A stretch of 64,000 bases of DNA from Paenibacillus tundrae (GCF_036884255.1 NZ_CP145605.1:4216001-4280000); one strand, 5' to 3'; shown: positions 1 through 8,808, counted from the stretch's first letter. Made by a program: numbers and translations. The notes: generated by a model from the letters alone, not told the origin.

Positions 1-571
1 AAGCTACCCCGAGCAGCAGTGCCGCCATAGCTAAAGTTAACAATACATACGATGCAAAAGGTCTTTGACCACCTGGAGTACGTTGCATCAAAACCCGATT
101 CCGAATGATATATAAGGAAAAAGTTATCGCAGATACACTGCAGATTAATAGCACGGGAATGACGAATAGATTGTGCGGAGCAACGGAAACAAGTGCAAAC
201 AGCAGCCCTTTCCATGAATATTGTCCAACAAGATATCCGACAGTAAATCCGATCAGCACACCCTTTAGAAAATCCAGTACAAGTATGCCTGGTAGGCCTA
301 TAACGGACAAACCAAGGATCCAGATTAGACCGACCCATTTCAGATGTAGTATAGCAATTTCCCAGTAGGTGCCCGTCTCTACAACCTGTCCCCCATGCTG
401 CACTGTCATGAAGAAGTTTCCTAGGTATCCTTCCAAATCCTGACGCTGCTCTAAGGACAACGCATTAACCATCAACGCCCCGAAGATAACACCTACCAGG
501 AATAGAACCGCCACAAATACATATAACGAGGTTTGACCTTTGAATATAAAGGTGGAAGATCGCACAGACAC
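1..571 (-). CDS. spoIIM: Stage II sporulation protein M (3' end outside window)
   Basis: A frame opening at a GTG at 571 stays open to the left edge for about 190 codons, so only the last residues are missing. The product is very hydrophobic: a short basic N-terminus, a membrane segment near residues 16-34, and several more towards the edge. This layout and motifs such as TVGYLVGQYSW fit SpoIIM, an integral membrane protein of the SpoIID/SpoIIM/SpoIIP engulfment machine that remodels septal peptidoglycan in the mother cell. GGAAAGGAG precedes the GTG by 4 bases; a second GTG at 565 has a spacing of 10 and may be the true start. The gene follows the EndoQ-like gene on the same strand, as in Bacillus. 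Confidence 0.88.
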   Translation of the reverse strand, partial: MSVRSSTFIFKGQTSLYVFVAVLFLVGVIFGALMVNALSLEQRQDLEGYLGNFFMTVQHGGQVVETGTYWEIAILHLKWVGLIWILGLSVIGLPGILVLDFLKGVLIGFTVGYLVGQYSWKGLLFALVSVAPHNLFVIPVLLICSVSAITFSLYIIRNRVLMQRTPGGQRPFASYVLLTLAMAALLLGVA

Positions 572-728
572 AAGTCTCCTTTCCGGTTGTCACGCTGCTG
601 AATTTCGAACTGAAACCCACACAGTCATTCTATGAACCGGAAAGAGAACGTATGACATCTTGTCCAGAATAGGTGTTATATACATTTAAGAGGCTGATTC
701 ATTTTATTGTAAACGATTTCTAGCTCCA

Positions 729-1952
729 TTAGTGATCTACACGGTCGTTCCCAGCAACTTTACCATAAGTTCCACCGCCACCAGAGGACAGAGCTAACTG
801 ACCATTTCTTGCTGCAACGATCATAGACGCCATCACAGGGCCAACAACAGTGGCAAGTTCGTCTTCGCTCGTACGATGCAGCACATTCATCTCTGTGCCA
901 AATCGTTCAAGTAATTGACGTAGCTTCGCTTTTCCAAGACCCGGAATAAACTCTAACGGCACCTGATAATGATAGGCAGGTCTACTGTCAGGTACCTCTG
1001 GATTATCTCGATCAGCTATCGCAAGAATTCGGTCAAGTACACCCTGAACAAGCTTGGTACTGTCACAATGTGGACAACGTTCTGCCGATAACGCCTGCTC
1101 GTCCAAGATACGTCCACATGCCGAACAATACGTTCGATGATACTTGCCAAGCCTAGGGTTCAATCCATAATTAGCTGTTATTCCCCTACCACCCTCGTTT
1201 TGCAGTGCCATCCGAAATTCATCAAAAGAAGGCGTCGCTAGTGTTAATTCATTGTATTCTCTACCAATCTTACCTAGGGAATGGGCATCTGAATTCGTCA
1301 AAAAAGGAACGCGATCCAGCTCCCGAATATAACTTGCCATCGTAGAGTCTGAGCTTAATCCAAGTTCAACGGCATCAATAAGACTCGTATCAAGCACATC
1401 AGCCATCCGTGGTGCTGTACTGCCATAGATACCTTTATGCGGGGTAAATGCATGCGCAGGCACAATAAGTCCTCCACGAGCCTTAATTTCCGACTGTATC
1501 TCCATTGTTGGCACGTATACACGCTGTGAACTTAAATTCACATTTTTCATATAACGCTGCATAAATGCAGTAAACGACTTCATCGACGCTAAATCTCGAA
1601 AATAAGCAAGCAAATGAAACTCCCGCATGCCTGGCTCCCGCAGTTCAATCTCTGTGCCGAGCAAAATAGTGGTGTCCTGGTAAGCGATCCCTCCACCTTC
1701 CAGCTCAGACATTGTGCCGTCCTCCAGTAACTGCTCAATATCCATCTGCACAACAGGTGAATGAGAATCAATAACGCCAAGCAACTGGATACCTTTGCGA
1801 TCCGATGCTTCACGAGCAATGTTTTCAAACGTCAGATCCCGACTTCCACTAATCTTTACAGCTTCACCACGGGACGTTCGCCCAATATGAATGTGCAAGT
1901 CTGCATAACATGGCTCCCACAGATTACGTACGTCTTGCTGCTGATCATTCAT
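729..1952 (-). CDS. Endonuclease Q-like PHP-domain protein
   Basis: Likely a DNA repair nuclease of the EndoQ/TIGR00375 family (YqxK type in Bacillus). Members cut DNA 5' of deaminated bases. The N-terminus has the PHP metal motif (YADLHIHIGRTS); other metal ligands are plausible in PAHAFTP and TNSDAHSLG. A CxxC...CxxC zinc ribbon (CSACG, CPHCD) lies near residue 285, and a helix-hairpin-helix (IPGLGKAKLRQLLERFG) near residue 350. The frame is open to an ATG at 1988 inside nudF. I prefer the ATG at 1952, two bases after the nudF stop, because it gives the usual N-terminus. It is coupled to nudF, so the pair may act in nucleotide and DNA housecleaning. The family is clear; activity here is inferred. 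Confidence 0.85.
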   Translation of the reverse strand: MNDQQQDVRNLWEPCYADLHIHIGRTSRGEAVKISGSRDLTFENIAREASDRKGIQLLGVIDSHSPVVQMDIEQLLEDGTMSELEGGGIAYQDTTILLGTEIELREPGMREFHLLAYFRDLASMKSFTAFMQRYMKNVNLSSQRVYVPTMEIQSEIKARGGLIVPAHAFTPHKGIYGSTAPRMADVLDTSLIDAVELGLSSDSTMASYIRELDRVPFLTNSDAHSLGKIGREYNELTLATPSFDEFRMALQNEGGRGITANYGLNPRLGKYHRTYCSACGRILDEQALSAERCPHCDSTKLVQGVLDRILAIADRDNPEVPDSRPAYHYQVPLEFIPGLGKAKLRQLLERFGTEMNVLHRTSEDELATVVGPVMASMIVAARNGQLALSSGGGGTYGKVAGNDRVDH

Positions 1953-1954
1953 CG

Positions 1955-2539
1955 TTATAACCGTCCCGTTGTTCTGTACAGATCCCATGCGTACACCGCT
2001 AACATCGTTTTGGCATCACTAATCCGATTTTGATCCATTAAAGCGTAAGCCTCTTCCAGCGTAATTTCACTAACCTCTAAAAATTCATCCTCATCCAGAG
2101 CCATATCTCCGGCTTCCAATTCTTCAGCAATATACAAATGTATGATCTCGTCTGCGAATCCTGGCGATGTGTAAAAAGAGCGCACAAGACGAAGTGACTT
2201 AGCCACATACCCTGTCTCCTCGCGTAACTCACGCGCAGCTGCAACTTCTGGCTCCTCCCCTGGATCAAGCTTGCCTGCTGGAATCTCCACTTCGGTTCGT
2301 CCCATAGCTTGCCGGTATTGATCTACGACCAACATCCGATCCCCATTCAATGCAAGCACAGCTACAGCTCCTGGGTGGCGAACGATCTCTCGGGTTGCTG
2401 TCTGTCCATTGGGCAACTTCACCGTATCCACCTGAAGTGTAATCACTTTCCCTTCAAAAATGGGCTGTGTTGATACTGTTTCTTCGTCTAATTTAGGATT
2501 GGCTGGATGTGATTGATGTTTAGAATGCGTAGGATTCAT
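1955..2539 (-). CDS. nudF: ADP-ribose pyrophosphatase (Nudix)
   Basis: A Nudix hydrolase that cleaves ADP-ribose to AMP and ribose-5-phosphate. The Nudix box is complete, GKLDPGEEP followed by RELREETGY, near residues 90-112, after the family motif REIVRHPGAVAVLAL. Length is about 194 aa, close to the Bacillus protein. The ATG at 2539 follows GCGGAG by 9 bases; a TTG at 2548 is the alternative. It is first in a run with the EndoQ-like gene and probably spoIIM, and is transcribed away from the small MciZ-like ORF. The same neighbours occur in B. subtilis, which supports the assignment. Confidence 0.93.
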   Translation of the reverse strand: MNPTHSKHQSHPANPKLDEETVSTQPIFEGKVITLQVDTVKLPNGQTATREIVRHPGAVAVLALNGDRMLVVDQYRQAMGRTEVEIPAGKLDPGEEPEVAAARELREETGYVAKSLRLVRSFYTSPGFADEIIHLYIAEELEAGDMALDEDEFLEVSEITLEEAYALMDQNRISDAKTMLAVYAWDLYRTTGRL

Positions 2540-2602
2540 GGTTGTCAACTCCGCTTCTTTGATTTTAATTTTGTCCTCTGTAGTTCACATAAGAATATGG
2601 AT

Positions 2603-2631
2603 GTATAAATCTTCGATTTTGGGCATATGGT
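2603..2631 (+). promoter_or_regulatory. Possible sigma-E promoter of the MciZ-like ORF
   Basis: GTATAAA and CATATGGT are separated by exactly 14 bases and lie about 50 bases before the ATG at 2680. They resemble the mother-cell sigma-E elements (kmATATT, 14-15 bases, CATACAmT), although the -10 match is only partial. B. subtilis mciZ is sigma-E controlled, which fits, but this is inference from two short matches. Confidence 0.35.
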
Positions 2632-2679
2632 GAGCGTATAGAGCAAGCTAGCCTATTATGATCAATCAGGGGGATACCA

Positions 2680-2814
2680 ATGAACAGTTATCTGACGCCG
2701 CGATCCGTGCATTTGGTTGGACAAGCAAAACAAGTGCAACTTATCCTTAGACAGTGGTTGCGTGAATGGGGTCCAGATGCCAAACTAACTGACCTTCTTG
2801 CCGGTCGCAAATAA
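2680..2814 (+). CDS. mciZ: MciZ-like FtsZ inhibitor peptide (44 aa)
   Basis: A small ORF with a strong ribosome binding site (AGGGGG, 6 bases before ATG) and a stop at 2812. The peptide has the pattern SVHLVGQAKQVQLILRQWL then TDLL near the end. This resembles B. subtilis MciZ, a 40-aa mother-cell peptide that caps FtsZ filaments and blocks Z-ring assembly in sporulation: a short beta-strand ending in LVGKA, then a helix. It lies next to nudF and diverges from it, near where mciZ lies in B. subtilis. No hairpin with a strong T-run follows closely. Similarity is short and judged by eye, so function is a good inference rather than proof. Confidence 0.68.
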   Translation: MNSYLTPRSVHLVGQAKQVQLILRQWLREWGPDAKLTDLLAGRK

Positions 2815-2931
2815 GTTCTAATCCATATGCATGAAATATAACATGATTTTGCAAAAAGTCCGAATCCGGTACATAACCCGTTTTCGGACTTTTCACTACA
2901 ACTACAACATCAATTTATTCTCTAGGCTCTC

Positions 2932-4068
2932 CTACTTCGTACTCGTCGATGCTGTTTCCTGAATAATAGCAACAACAATTTCGGACAATTTCGCAATATC
3001 CTGCGCACGAATGCGTTCTTTCGTCGTATGAATATCCTCATATCCCACGGCGAGGTTCGCAGTAGGGATATTGAAACCGTTGAAGATATTGGCATCACTA
3101 CCGCCACCAGAAGGGAATGTGCTCGTCTCAAGGCCTACGCTGCGAATGGCACGCTGTGCAAGCTGAACGACCTCATGCTCATCATGGAATCCAAAGGCAG
3201 GATATAGAATCTCACTGCGGAATTCAGCCGTTGCTCCATATTTGCGACATGTTGTCTCCAGCGCTTCACGCATCTGTGAAACTTGCAATTCTACTTTCTC
3301 TTGAACAATACTACGCGCTTCTGCTTCAATCTGAACAAAATCACATACCACATTCAAGGCAGAACCGCCTTGGAATTTCCCGATATTCGCGGTTGTCTCA
3401 TCATCAATACGTCCAAGCTTCATTGCAGCAATCGCTTTGGCAGCTACCTGAATTGCACTAATACCGTCTTCCGGATTCACACCAGCGTGTGCAGACTTAC
3501 CATAAATATTCATTTGAATCTCGGCTCTTGCGGGTGCAGCAACACAGATCGTACCGACTGCTCCATTGGAATCGAGTGCATATCCGAACTCAGCTTGGAT
3601 ATCATCAGGATTCATGGCACGTGCTCCAACCAGTCCTGACTCTTCGCCAACTGTGATAACAAACTGAATCTTACCATGCGGCACGTTGTTCTCCTGAATC
3701 GCGCGAATGGCTTCAAACAGTGCCGCAATGCCGGCCTTGTCGTCTGCACCAAGAATCGTTGTTCCATCACTGCGAATCCAGCCGTCTTCACCCAGTTCAG
3801 GCTTAATGCCTTGCCCAGGTGTTACAGTATCCATATGGCAAGTGAAAAACATCGGGGTTACCCCTTCAGTTCCTTCTGCTTCCCATGTAACAACGAGATT
3901 ACCGGCACCATGCCCCGTTTTCTCCATTGTATTGTCCTCATATACGCTGAGACCAAGAGCCGCGAACTGTTCTTTTAACACCTTAGAGATGTTATGTTCG
4001 TTCTTAGTCTCACTATCGATCTGTACAAGTTCCATAAAATGATCTACGACACGCTTTTGATTAATCAT
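2932..4068 (-). CDS. M20 family peptidase (PepT/YqjE-like)
   Basis: A cytoplasmic di-zinc aminopeptidase of the M20/M25/M40 family, probably a tripeptidase T-like enzyme. Visible motifs are TCHMDTVTPG (first metal histidine and aspartate), GADDKAGIAAL (bridging aspartate), VGEESGLVGA (catalytic Glu-Glu pair) and HTTKERI at the C-terminus. A dimerisation domain lies between, near YGKSAHAGVNPEDG. About 378 aa, a normal family length. The frame is open to 4107, but GGGAGG lies 8 bases before the ATG at 4068, which fits best. It is divergent from the Prli42-like gene. Substrate specificity cannot be read from the sequence. Confidence 0.9.
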   Translation of the reverse strand: MINQKRVVDHFMELVQIDSETKNEHNISKVLKEQFAALGLSVYEDNTMEKTGHGAGNLVVTWEAEGTEGVTPMFFTCHMDTVTPGQGIKPELGEDGWIRSDGTTILGADDKAGIAALFEAIRAIQENNVPHGKIQFVITVGEESGLVGARAMNPDDIQAEFGYALDSNGAVGTICVAAPARAEIQMNIYGKSAHAGVNPEDGISAIQVAAKAIAAMKLGRIDDETTANIGKFQGGSALNVVCDFVQIEAEARSIVQEKVELQVSQMREALETTCRKYGATAEFRSEILYPAFGFHDEHEVVQLAQRAIRSVGLETSTFPSGGGSDANIFNGFNIPTANLAVGYEDIHTTKERIRAQDIAKLSEIVVAIIQETASTSTK

Positions 4069-4150
4069 AGGACTTTCCTCCCTTACGTGGATACGGTACA
4101 ATAACATTACTGTGGTTTTTTATTTCTTGGTTGAAAGGAGTTCGCTCATC

Positions 4151-4252
4151 ATGCAAAGAAAAAAATGGTTTCGCATCATTGTCTACATCATGCTAATCGC
4201 CATGGTTGGCTCCACCCTATTCATTGCTCTCGAACCATTACTATTTGGTTAA
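4151..4252 (+). CDS. prli42: Prli42-like stressosome membrane miniprotein (33 aa)
   Basis: A 33-codon ORF with AAAGGAG 10 bases before its ATG. The peptide begins MQRKKWFRIIVYIMLIAM: a basic N-terminus then one membrane segment with the conserved VYIMLI core. This matches Prli42, a small Firmicute membrane protein that in Listeria anchors the stressosome through its basic tail and helps sense oxidative stress. It sits between the M20 peptidase and lipB, on the opposite strand to both. No stressosome genes (rsbR, rsbS, rsbT) are in the window, so its partner is unknown here. Confidence 0.78.
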   Translation: MQRKKWFRIIVYIMLIAMVGSTLFIALEPLLFG

Positions 4253-4277
4253 AACATGAAGTCTTGAACTGTCTCCA

Positions 4278-4997
4278 TTACAGACGGTGAAGGGCTTCTT
4301 TTTCTGAGATCCAATTCATCTCATACGAGAACAGCCTGCTGAAATAGGGAACGATATCTTGTGCAACCCGTTGTATCTCGTAGGTTTGTCCTGTCATATC
4401 CTCTAGTGAGGTCACCCCATATTGCTCAATGCCGCAAGGGACAATGCCTTGGAATCCTTCATGCTGAATCCCTGACGTAACATTAAAAGCAAACCCGTGG
4501 CTTGTTACGAAACCTCTCCTCGTCTTACAACGATTGAACTTTACACCGATCGCGGCAATCTTCATATCCCCGATCCAGACTCCTGTGTACCCTTCTTTGC
4601 GTCCTGCATCAACGCCTTGATCTGCCAAATAATCAATGATGACCTGTTCTAGCCTGCGCAGATAGGCATGTAAATCGAGATCTTCATCTCGTCCGAGCAC
4701 AAGCAAAGGATAACCCACAAGCTGACCAGGGCCATGATAAGTAATATCACCGCCGCGGTCAATTTGAAACACGGAGATTCCTTGCTCTCGTAATTGCTCC
4801 TCACTTAAAAGTAGATGCTCAGGATGATTTTGAGAACCAATTGTATACGTAGGTGGATGCTGAAGCAAAAGTAGTTGTTCCACCCCTACGCCTTCATCAA
4901 GTTGCTGCACAATCGCTTTTTGCCGGTTCCAAGCCTCTTCATAATCAAGCATTGGTATGTATGCCACATCCATAGGCTTGTTCATGATCTCCCACAC
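4278..4997 (-). CDS. lipB: Lipoyl (octanoyl) transferase
   Basis: Transfers octanoyl from acyl carrier protein to lipoyl domains. The LipB signature is clear: RGGDITYHGPGQLVGYP near residues 80-97, the lysine in AAIGVKFN, and the catalytic cysteine in IVPCGIEQYG. About 239 aa. The start is a GTG at 4997 after AAGGAAAAGG; an ATG four codons in (4985) after GGGAG is an alternative. It lies downstream of the BKD genes behind a terminator-like hairpin, so it may have its own promoter. B. subtilis uses LipM and LipL instead, so an E. coli-type LipB is notable. Its likely client is the adjacent E2 protein. Confidence 0.92.
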   Translation of the reverse strand: MWEIMNKPMDVAYIPMLDYEEAWNRQKAIVQQLDEGVGVEQLLLLQHPPTYTIGSQNHPEHLLLSEEQLREQGISVFQIDRGGDITYHGPGQLVGYPLLVLGRDEDLDLHAYLRRLEQVIIDYLADQGVDAGRKEGYTGVWIGDMKIAAIGVKFNRCKTRRGFVTSHGFAFNVTSGIQHEGFQGIVPCGIEQYGVTSLEDMTGQTYEIQRVAQDIVPYFSRLFSYEMNWISEKEALHRL

Positions 4998-5050
4998 CCT
5001 TTTCCTTCAATGTGCAATGTATTCATGAGCGCCCAACCATATACAGCGGG

Positions 5051-5078
5051 AAAAGTGCACGGCCTACGGCCATACACT
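5051..5078 (-). terminator. Terminator after the BKD E2 gene
   Basis: On the minus strand AGTGTATGGCC, a GTA loop and GGCCGTGCACT form an 11-bp stem with two G-T pairs, followed by a short T-run. It lies about 80 bases past the E2 stop codon and before lipB. Confidence 0.65.
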
Positions 5079-5156
5079 TATCCATAACCCTTCATTTCAC
5101 ATCTAACATCGATGTTTCTATTCGGAATATTTAGTTACAGCATCATCAACAAAAAC

Positions 5157-6614
5157 TTAATAAACTTTGGTCTCCATGTTATAACCTTCAAGATTCTCTT
5201 TGACCCGTTGCAAGAATCGCCCACTGATTACACCATCCAGAATACGATGATCTAGGGACAGACAGAGATTCGCCATGGAGCGAACTGCAATCATATCGTT
5301 AATAACGACTGGTTTTTTGACAATAGATTCAAATGTCAGAATAGCCGCTTGTGGATAATTGATGATCGGTTGAGATAGGATTGAACCAAACGAGCCGGTA
5401 TTGTTCACTGTGAACGTTCCACCTTGCATATGATCAAGTTTCAACGTTCCTTCTCGGGTTTTCCGTGCTAAGTCATCAATCTCACGAGCCAGACCCGCGA
5501 TATTACGCTGATCTGCATGTTTAATTACAGGCGTTAAGACCGAATCTTCTGTACCCACAGCCATAGATAGGTTAATGTCGCGTTTCACAATAATTTTATC
5601 GACGGCCCAAACAGAATTCATAATTGGGTAGTCCTTAATTGCATTTACGACACCTTTCATCATGAATGATAAGTACGTCAGATTGATGCCTTCTTTGCGC
5701 TTGAACTCATCCTTGAGTTTGTTACGCAGCATAACCAGATTAGTAACGTCTACCTCAATCATGGTCCAAGCATGAGGGATTTCCGATACACTTTGCCGCA
5801 TATTACGAGCGATTGCATTTCGTACAGGGGTAACATCAATAAAGTATTCCGATCTTCCCTGTCCGCCGCCTTCCACTTCAATTTGCGGAATTTTCGGACT
5901 CTCGGTCAGATGAATGCCCGAATGTCTGACTGGAATGCCAGCATCAGCAGCCGGAACAGCTGCACCTGAAGCAGCATTAGAGACTTGTGCATCATTCCGA
6001 TTCAGTCCGCTAAACGGTGACGGCGAAGCAGCTGATACCCCAGCGGAAGCATTCTGCCCAGTCGATGGTGTAGCCAGCGTAGATGCTCCTTGTCCGCCTT
6101 GTGCAATGACTGCCAGTACGTCTTTACGTGTAATACGTCCACCCGTGCCTGTACCTTGGATACTCTGTAAATTCAAACCGTGCTCCGCTGCCAGTGTTTG
6201 TACTGCTGGAGAATAGCGGTTACGCATCGGCTGATTCGGATCATGTGCAATTGCACCGCCAGCATTTGTACTTGCCGATTGAACCGAAGCTTGTTGTTCA
6301 CGAGCTGGCTCTTGATGTAGACCCTGCGAAGCCTGCATCTCTTGTGTTGCCACGTCTTGTTCAGATGCTTCAACTTGCATACGGCAAATGACTTCACCTA
6401 CAGCAATAGTCGTGCCTTCCTCTACGAGAAGATCACCCATGATTCCATCAACAGTCGATGGAATCTCAGCATTAACTTTATCCGTAATGACTTCACAGAT
6501 CGGTTCGTACTGCTCCACTTGATCACCCGGTTTTTTCAACCATTTCGCTATGGTAGCCGAGACCAGCGATTCCGCCAGTTGTGGCATAATGACCTCGATC
6601 CATTTCATACTCAT
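5157..6614 (-). CDS. bkdB: Branched-chain 2-oxoacid dehydrogenase E2 (dihydrolipoamide acyltransferase)
   Basis: The acyltransferase core of the branched-chain 2-oxoacid dehydrogenase complex, which moves the acyl group from E1 to CoA. An N-terminal lipoyl domain carries the lysine in ITDKVNAEIPS (near residue 45). A linker rich in Ala, Gln and Ser follows, then an E3-binding domain (YSPAVQTLAAEHGLNL to GRITRKDVLAVI), another Ala/Ser linker, and the catalytic domain ending with LSLDHRILDG (HxxxDG motif). The frame opens at 6671, but the ATG at 6614 follows TTGGAGTG by about 11 bases and gives a normal N-terminus of about 485 aa. It is the last gene of the complex. Pyruvate as substrate cannot be fully excluded. 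Confidence 0.9.
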   Translation of the reverse strand: MSMKWIEVIMPQLAESLVSATIAKWLKKPGDQVEQYEPICEVITDKVNAEIPSTVDGIMGDLLVEEGTTIAVGEVICRMQVEASEQDVATQEMQASQGLHQEPAREQQASVQSASTNAGGAIAHDPNQPMRNRYSPAVQTLAAEHGLNLQSIQGTGTGGRITRKDVLAVIAQGGQGASTLATPSTGQNASAGVSAASPSPFSGLNRNDAQVSNAASGAAVPAADAGIPVRHSGIHLTESPKIPQIEVEGGGQGRSEYFIDVTPVRNAIARNMRQSVSEIPHAWTMIEVDVTNLVMLRNKLKDEFKRKEGINLTYLSFMMKGVVNAIKDYPIMNSVWAVDKIIVKRDINLSMAVGTEDSVLTPVIKHADQRNIAGLAREIDDLARKTREGTLKLDHMQGGTFTVNNTGSFGSILSQPIINYPQAAILTFESIVKKPVVINDMIAVRSMANLCLSLDHRILDGVISGRFLQRVKENLEGYNMETKVY

Positions 6615-6790
6615 TGGTTTTATCACTCCAAACTTTACATTTAACCTCATATGGAAATTGTAGCATAACACGAACTTTGGAAGCAGTTATACTTCAGAAC
6701 AATTTCATACAACGTTCTTGAAAAACAAATCTATACGTTCATGTTCAGAGAGATTGTTATTCAGTACCTTCAAACAACCTCTCTAGACCT

Positions 6791-7777
6791 TTAATACTCG
6801 GCGAGTGTGCGCATAGCTTCCTTCGCTTTATCCTTGCTCAGCATATAAAACTTCTCCAAGGTTGGGCTGATTGGCATAGCTGGCACATCTGGACCGCATA
6901 AGCGCTGAATCGGAGCGTCCAGTTCAAACAAGCACTCTTCGCTAATTATGGCAGCAACTTCGGCACCAACGCCGCCCGTTTTGTTATCTTCGTGTACAAT
7001 CAGTACTTTGCCCGTCAACCTTGCGGATGCAATAATGGCTTCACGATCAAGCGGTTGTAATGTACGCAAGTCAAGAACGTGTGCTGTAATACCTTCTTCA
7101 CGTTCCAGTTCTTCCGCAGCCTGCATAACGAAGTGCAACGGTTGACTGTATCCGATCACGGTAATATCCGCACCTTCGCGAAGTACATTGGCTTTGCCGA
7201 TTGGAACGATGTAATCATCTTCTGGTACATCTTCCTTGATCAGTTTGTAACATTTTTTGTTCTCAAAAAAGAGCACAGGATCCGGATCACGAACAGCCGC
7301 CTTAAGCAGTCCTTTGGCATCATATGCCGAATAAGGAGCTACAATTTTCAATCCTGGTGTACCAAAAAAGATCGATTCTGGACATTGGGAGTGATACAGT
7401 CCGCCAAAAATACCGCCGCCAATTGGTGCACGGATGACAATAGGACAACTCCAGTCATTGTTAGAGCGATAGCGGATTTTGGCCGCTTCACTGATGATCT
7501 GGTTCGTTGCCGGTAACATGAAATCCGAATATTGCATCTCAGCAATCGGCTTCATGCCATACATTGCCGCACCAATGGCTACACCAGCAATTGCCGACTC
7601 AGACAACGGTGTGTCCATGACTCGCATGTCGCCAAACTGTTCTTGTAGTCCTTTGGTCGTTGTGAACACGCCGCCTTTGACTCCAACGTCTTCCCCGAGC
7701 ACAAATACATTCTCGTCTCGCTCCATCTCTTCCTTCATCGCAAGACGGATTGCATCAATATATTCCATAACCGCCAT
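6791..7777 (-). CDS. bkdAB: Branched-chain 2-oxoacid dehydrogenase E1 beta
   Basis: The beta subunit of the thiamin-diphosphate-dependent E1 decarboxylase. Motifs include GEDVGVKGGVF, ADITVIGYSQPLHFV in the C-terminal transketolase domain, and VIVHEDNKTGGVGAEVAA. It is 328 aa, the normal length. It starts two bases after the alpha subunit stop, which suggests translational coupling and equal production of both subunits. A 176-base gap separates it from E2, with no obvious terminator. The linkage to a dedicated lpd gene and the E1-E2 sequences fit the branched-chain enzyme, which in Firmicutes feeds synthesis of iso and anteiso fatty acids. Confidence 0.92.
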   Translation of the reverse strand: MAVMEYIDAIRLAMKEEMERDENVFVLGEDVGVKGGVFTTTKGLQEQFGDMRVMDTPLSESAIAGVAIGAAMYGMKPIAEMQYSDFMLPATNQIISEAAKIRYRSNNDWSCPIVIRAPIGGGIFGGLYHSQCPESIFFGTPGLKIVAPYSAYDAKGLLKAAVRDPDPVLFFENKKCYKLIKEDVPEDDYIVPIGKANVLREGADITVIGYSQPLHFVMQAAEELEREEGITAHVLDLRTLQPLDREAIIASARLTGKVLIVHEDNKTGGVGAEVAAIISEECLFELDAPIQRLCGPDVPAMPISPTLEKFYMLSKDKAKEAMRTLAEY

Positions 7778-7779
7778 GT

Positions 7780-8808
7780 TTACCGTCCCCCTTCTTCGCT
7801 GTCCGCATATACGTGCGTCAGAGTATCCTCAGGTTTTGGATATGGCGCGTTGTCTGCATATTCAGTCGCTTCTTTCATTTCCAGCGCGAGCTGGGAAGCC
7901 AGATCCGCATCCCGGGCTTCATCCCAGATGCCGCAATCGATCAAATAGTTTTTCATGCGTGGGACGCCGTCTTTTTTCCAGTTCTCATCAACTTCTTCCT
8001 TCGTTCGGTAAGCCAAATCGTTATCAGAAGTAGAATGCGGTGACAAACGGTACATCATCGCTTCAATAAGGGTAGGGCCTTCGCCAGCGATTGCACGACG
8101 ACGTGCTTCCTTCACAGCTGCATATACTTCTAATGCATCGTTACCATCCACACGAATACCTGGGAAGCCATAACCCAACGCACGATCCGAAACTTTACCA
8201 CTAAGCTGCTTGTGAATCGGTACCGAAATGGCATATTGGTTGTTCTCACACATGATAATTACAGGTAACTTATGCACACCTGCAAAGTTAGCACCCTCAT
8301 GGAAGTCTCCCTGGTTACTTGATCCTTCACCAAAGGTAACAAAAGAAACAAATTCCTGCTTCTTCATTTTGGCTGCAAGTGCGAAGCCTACGGCATGAGG
8401 AACCTGCGTTGTCACTGGGCTGGAGCCTGTAACAATCCGTAGCTTCTTGTGACCAAAGTGTCCTGGCATCTGCCGGCCGCCACTGTTCGGATCCTCTGCT
8501 TTGGCAAAGGCAGACAACATTAACTCACGCGGAGTCATGCCTACTGCCAGTACGAATCCGTAATCACGGTAATAAGGTAAATAATAATCGTTATTCCGAT
8601 CCAAGCCAAAAGCAGCACCCACTTGTGCAGCTTCCTGTCCTACACCAGATACGTGAAAGTTAATTTTGCCGGCTCGCTGAAGCAACAAGCAACGCTCGTC
8701 GAACTTTCGTGCAAGCAGCATATATTTGTACATGTCTAATACTTCTCCATCGCTAAGTCCAAGCTGTTGATGCCGGTGAACCGCGTCTGCAGTACCTTGT
8801 GAACTCAT
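7780..8808 (-). CDS. bkdAA: Branched-chain 2-oxoacid dehydrogenase E1 alpha
   Basis: The alpha subunit of the same E1. The thiamin diphosphate motif is present as GEGSSNQGDFHEGANFAG and ending with MCENNQYAIS (GDG...NN type). The phosphorylation-loop-like segment MMYRLSPHSTSDND is typical of the branched-chain enzyme. It is 342 aa. GGAGGTACC lies just before the ATG at 8808. The 138-base gap to lpd contains a TATAAT near 8892 on the minus strand, so a secondary promoter is possible, but no good -35 is seen. Confidence 0.93.
   Translation of the reverse strand: MSSQGTADAVHRHQQLGLSDGEVLDMYKYMLLARKFDERCLLLQRAGKINFHVSGVGQEAAQVGAAFGLDRNNDYYLPYYRDYGFVLAVGMTPRELMLSAFAKAEDPNSGGRQMPGHFGHKKLRIVTGSSPVTTQVPHAVGFALAAKMKKQEFVSFVTFGEGSSNQGDFHEGANFAGVHKLPVIIMCENNQYAISVPIHKQLSGKVSDRALGYGFPGIRVDGNDALEVYAAVKEARRRAIAGEGPTLIEAMMYRLSPHSTSDNDLAYRTKEEVDENWKKDGVPRMKNYLIDCGIWDEARDADLASQLALEMKEATEYADNAPYPKPEDTLTHVYADSEEGGR

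Noticed and set aside
105..368. 87-codon frame on the plus strand
   Set aside because: It lies antisense to spoIIM, has no ribosome binding site, and spoIIM translates as a clear membrane protein.
7479..8033. 184-codon plus-strand frame
   Set aside because: Antisense to the E1 beta and alpha genes, whose motifs are certain; the product is Ser/Arg/Cys-rich, as is usual for shadow frames.
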